Of a DNA stretch of 42,527 bases, positions 41,927 to 42,527 are shown one piece after another. Numbering within the stretch: the first letter of the stretch is position 1; each line of letters opens with the position of its first letter. Both the position numbers and the translations under genes were made by a program. The notes below the pieces were generated by a model. It did not search any database. It saw nothing but the letters and a program-made list of their open reading frames with translations, and was not told the DNA's origin. The stretch lies in assembly GCA_017517275.1 (NCBI GenBank), contig JAFWZX010000036.1, positions 1 to 42,527 of the forward strand. The letters are read 5' to 3'. This DNA is from Clostridia bacterium. Its GTDB lineage: Bacteria > Bacillota > Clostridia > UBA1212 > UBA1255.

Positions 41927-42527
41927 TGGTCTATTGCATAGAGCGGCAGATTAACGAGCCATTCTTCTTTCTTGAAGTCCGCCATGGATGTGCGAACAGA
42001 AACTTCGGGAGAGAATTTTTCTTGGTAAGTCTTAAGGCTCTTCGCTCTGAGATTTACTTCTGCCTTTACTTCAACAGGAACGATCAATTCACCTGTATCA
42101 ACAACAAAGTCAACTTCACAGGAACCTCTGTCGTTGGTATAGTAATAAACGTCCAAGTCTTGGATGGTCTTTAATTGCTGACAAACATACTGTTCTGTAA
42201 GCGCACCCTTGAACTCAACAAAAAGGTCGTTGCCATCAAGCAAAGTGCGCTGACGAAGTCCAGCCATACAGCCGAGGAGGCCAACGTCTACCACAAATAG
42301 CTTAAACGCTTTCAAGTCTTCATATGCCCGCAAAGGGATGCCTGCCGCATTGACACGGCTAACCTTATGAACAAGACCGCAATCGCTCAGCCACATAATT
42401 GCAGTTTCATAGTCTTTCGCACGAGCGCCTTCACGAACAAGACCGTAGATAAACTTCTTGTTTTCTTTAGCCAACTGAGAAGGGATACTGTTCCACAGCA
42501 TACGGAGTCTCGGCACAATTTCGTTAG
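41911..42527 (-). CDS. DUF4143-type ATP-binding protein, N-terminal part outside window
   Basis: The frame enters from the right edge (base 42527) and ends at a TAA at 41911-41913, giving about the last 205 residues. They match the C-terminal half of AAA-type ATPases with DUF4143: FVVDVGLLGCMAGL, then FVEFKGALTEQYVCQQL and the nuclease-like GSCEVDFVVD...IVPVEVKAE. The Walker motifs would be outside the window. Such proteins are widespread in anaerobes and their function is unclear. An apparent GTG start at 42516 is only an internal valine. Confidence 0.85.
   Translation of the reverse strand, partial: NEIVPRLRMLWNSIPSQLAKENKKFIYGLVREGARAKDYETAIMWLSDCGLVHKVSRVNAAGIPLRAYEDLKAFKLFVVDVGLLGCMAGLRQRTLLDGNDLFVEFKGALTEQYVCQQLKTIQDLDVYYYTNDRGSCEVDFVVDTGELIVPVEVKAEVNLRAKSLKTYQEKFSPEVSVRTSMADFKKEEWLVNLPLYAIDQITKI

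Noticed and set aside
1..42527. CRISPR arrays, prophage, intact insertion sequences, rRNA
   Set aside because: No regularly spaced repeats, phage genes, transposase with flanking inverted repeats, or rRNA sequence was seen.

Overview
The window looks like a chromosomal segment of a strictly anaerobic, endospore-forming member of the Clostridia (Firmicutes), probably a gut-type lineage. Four things point that way: sporulation genes (spoIIR, spoIIID, a GerMN lipoprotein); strong AGGAGG-type ribosome sites before nearly every gene with TTGACA/TATAAT-like promoters; oxygen-sensitive enzymes (class III ribonucleotide reductase, [FeFe]-hydrogenase maturases, superoxide reductase); and a moderately low GC content. 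No species can be named from the sequence alone.

Layout. 1-1060: a partial unknown gene on the minus strand, a repeat-rich gap, and an initiator tRNA-fMet. 1070-4972: a ROK kinase, a SIS-domain protein and a GH2 beta-mannosidase, probably one sugar-use operon. 5083-8158: a PutP-type Na+ symporter, then the membrane beta subunit and a small gamma-like subunit of a Na+-pumping decarboxylase. 8321-15646: a large membrane-anchored CotH protein with lamin-tail domains, nrdG, a glutaredoxin-tailed nrdD preceded by a promoter with NrdR-type boxes, and trxB. 15746-17401 (minus): rsmD, coaD and a coiled-coil protein. 17560-22347 (minus): three secreted surface proteins, two of them paralogues, two sharing an almost identical anchor-coding 3' end. 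22375-27523 (minus): a small prepilin peptidase, then a tight group reading LRR protein, sortase B, DnaD, DnaC/DnaI-like loader. 27676-32224: spoIIR, a convergent transposase-derived protein, a GerMN lipoprotein, ddl, murI and an unknown gene. 32195-37662 (minus): spoIIID, a TM1266-type regulator, hydE, hydG, hydF, a DUF308 membrane protein and a phosphopantetheinyl transferase, with many overlaps. 37716-40254 (minus): a PlsC-like acyltransferase and a GltS-like carrier. 40443-41696: desulfoferrodoxin and a glycerophosphodiester phosphodiesterase. 41723-42527 (minus): a coding remnant and the C-terminal part of a DUF4143 ATPase.

How genes work together. NrdG, NrdD with its fused redoxin, and TrxB could form a complete anaerobic dNTP-producing system with its own electron supply. 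HydE/HydG/HydF assemble the hydrogenase H-cluster, but the hydrogenase itself is not in the window. The class B sortase may anchor the nearby surface proteins ending in xxxTG-type signals.

The points most worth a second look are the transposase-derived protein at 28229-28984 that has lost its catalytic histidines, the surface-protein set with exchangeable anchors, the redoxin-tailed NrdD with several NrdR boxes, and the overlap of spoIIID with the hydrogenase-maturation genes. No CRISPR array, prophage or intact insertion sequence was seen. Counts and alignments were done by eye.
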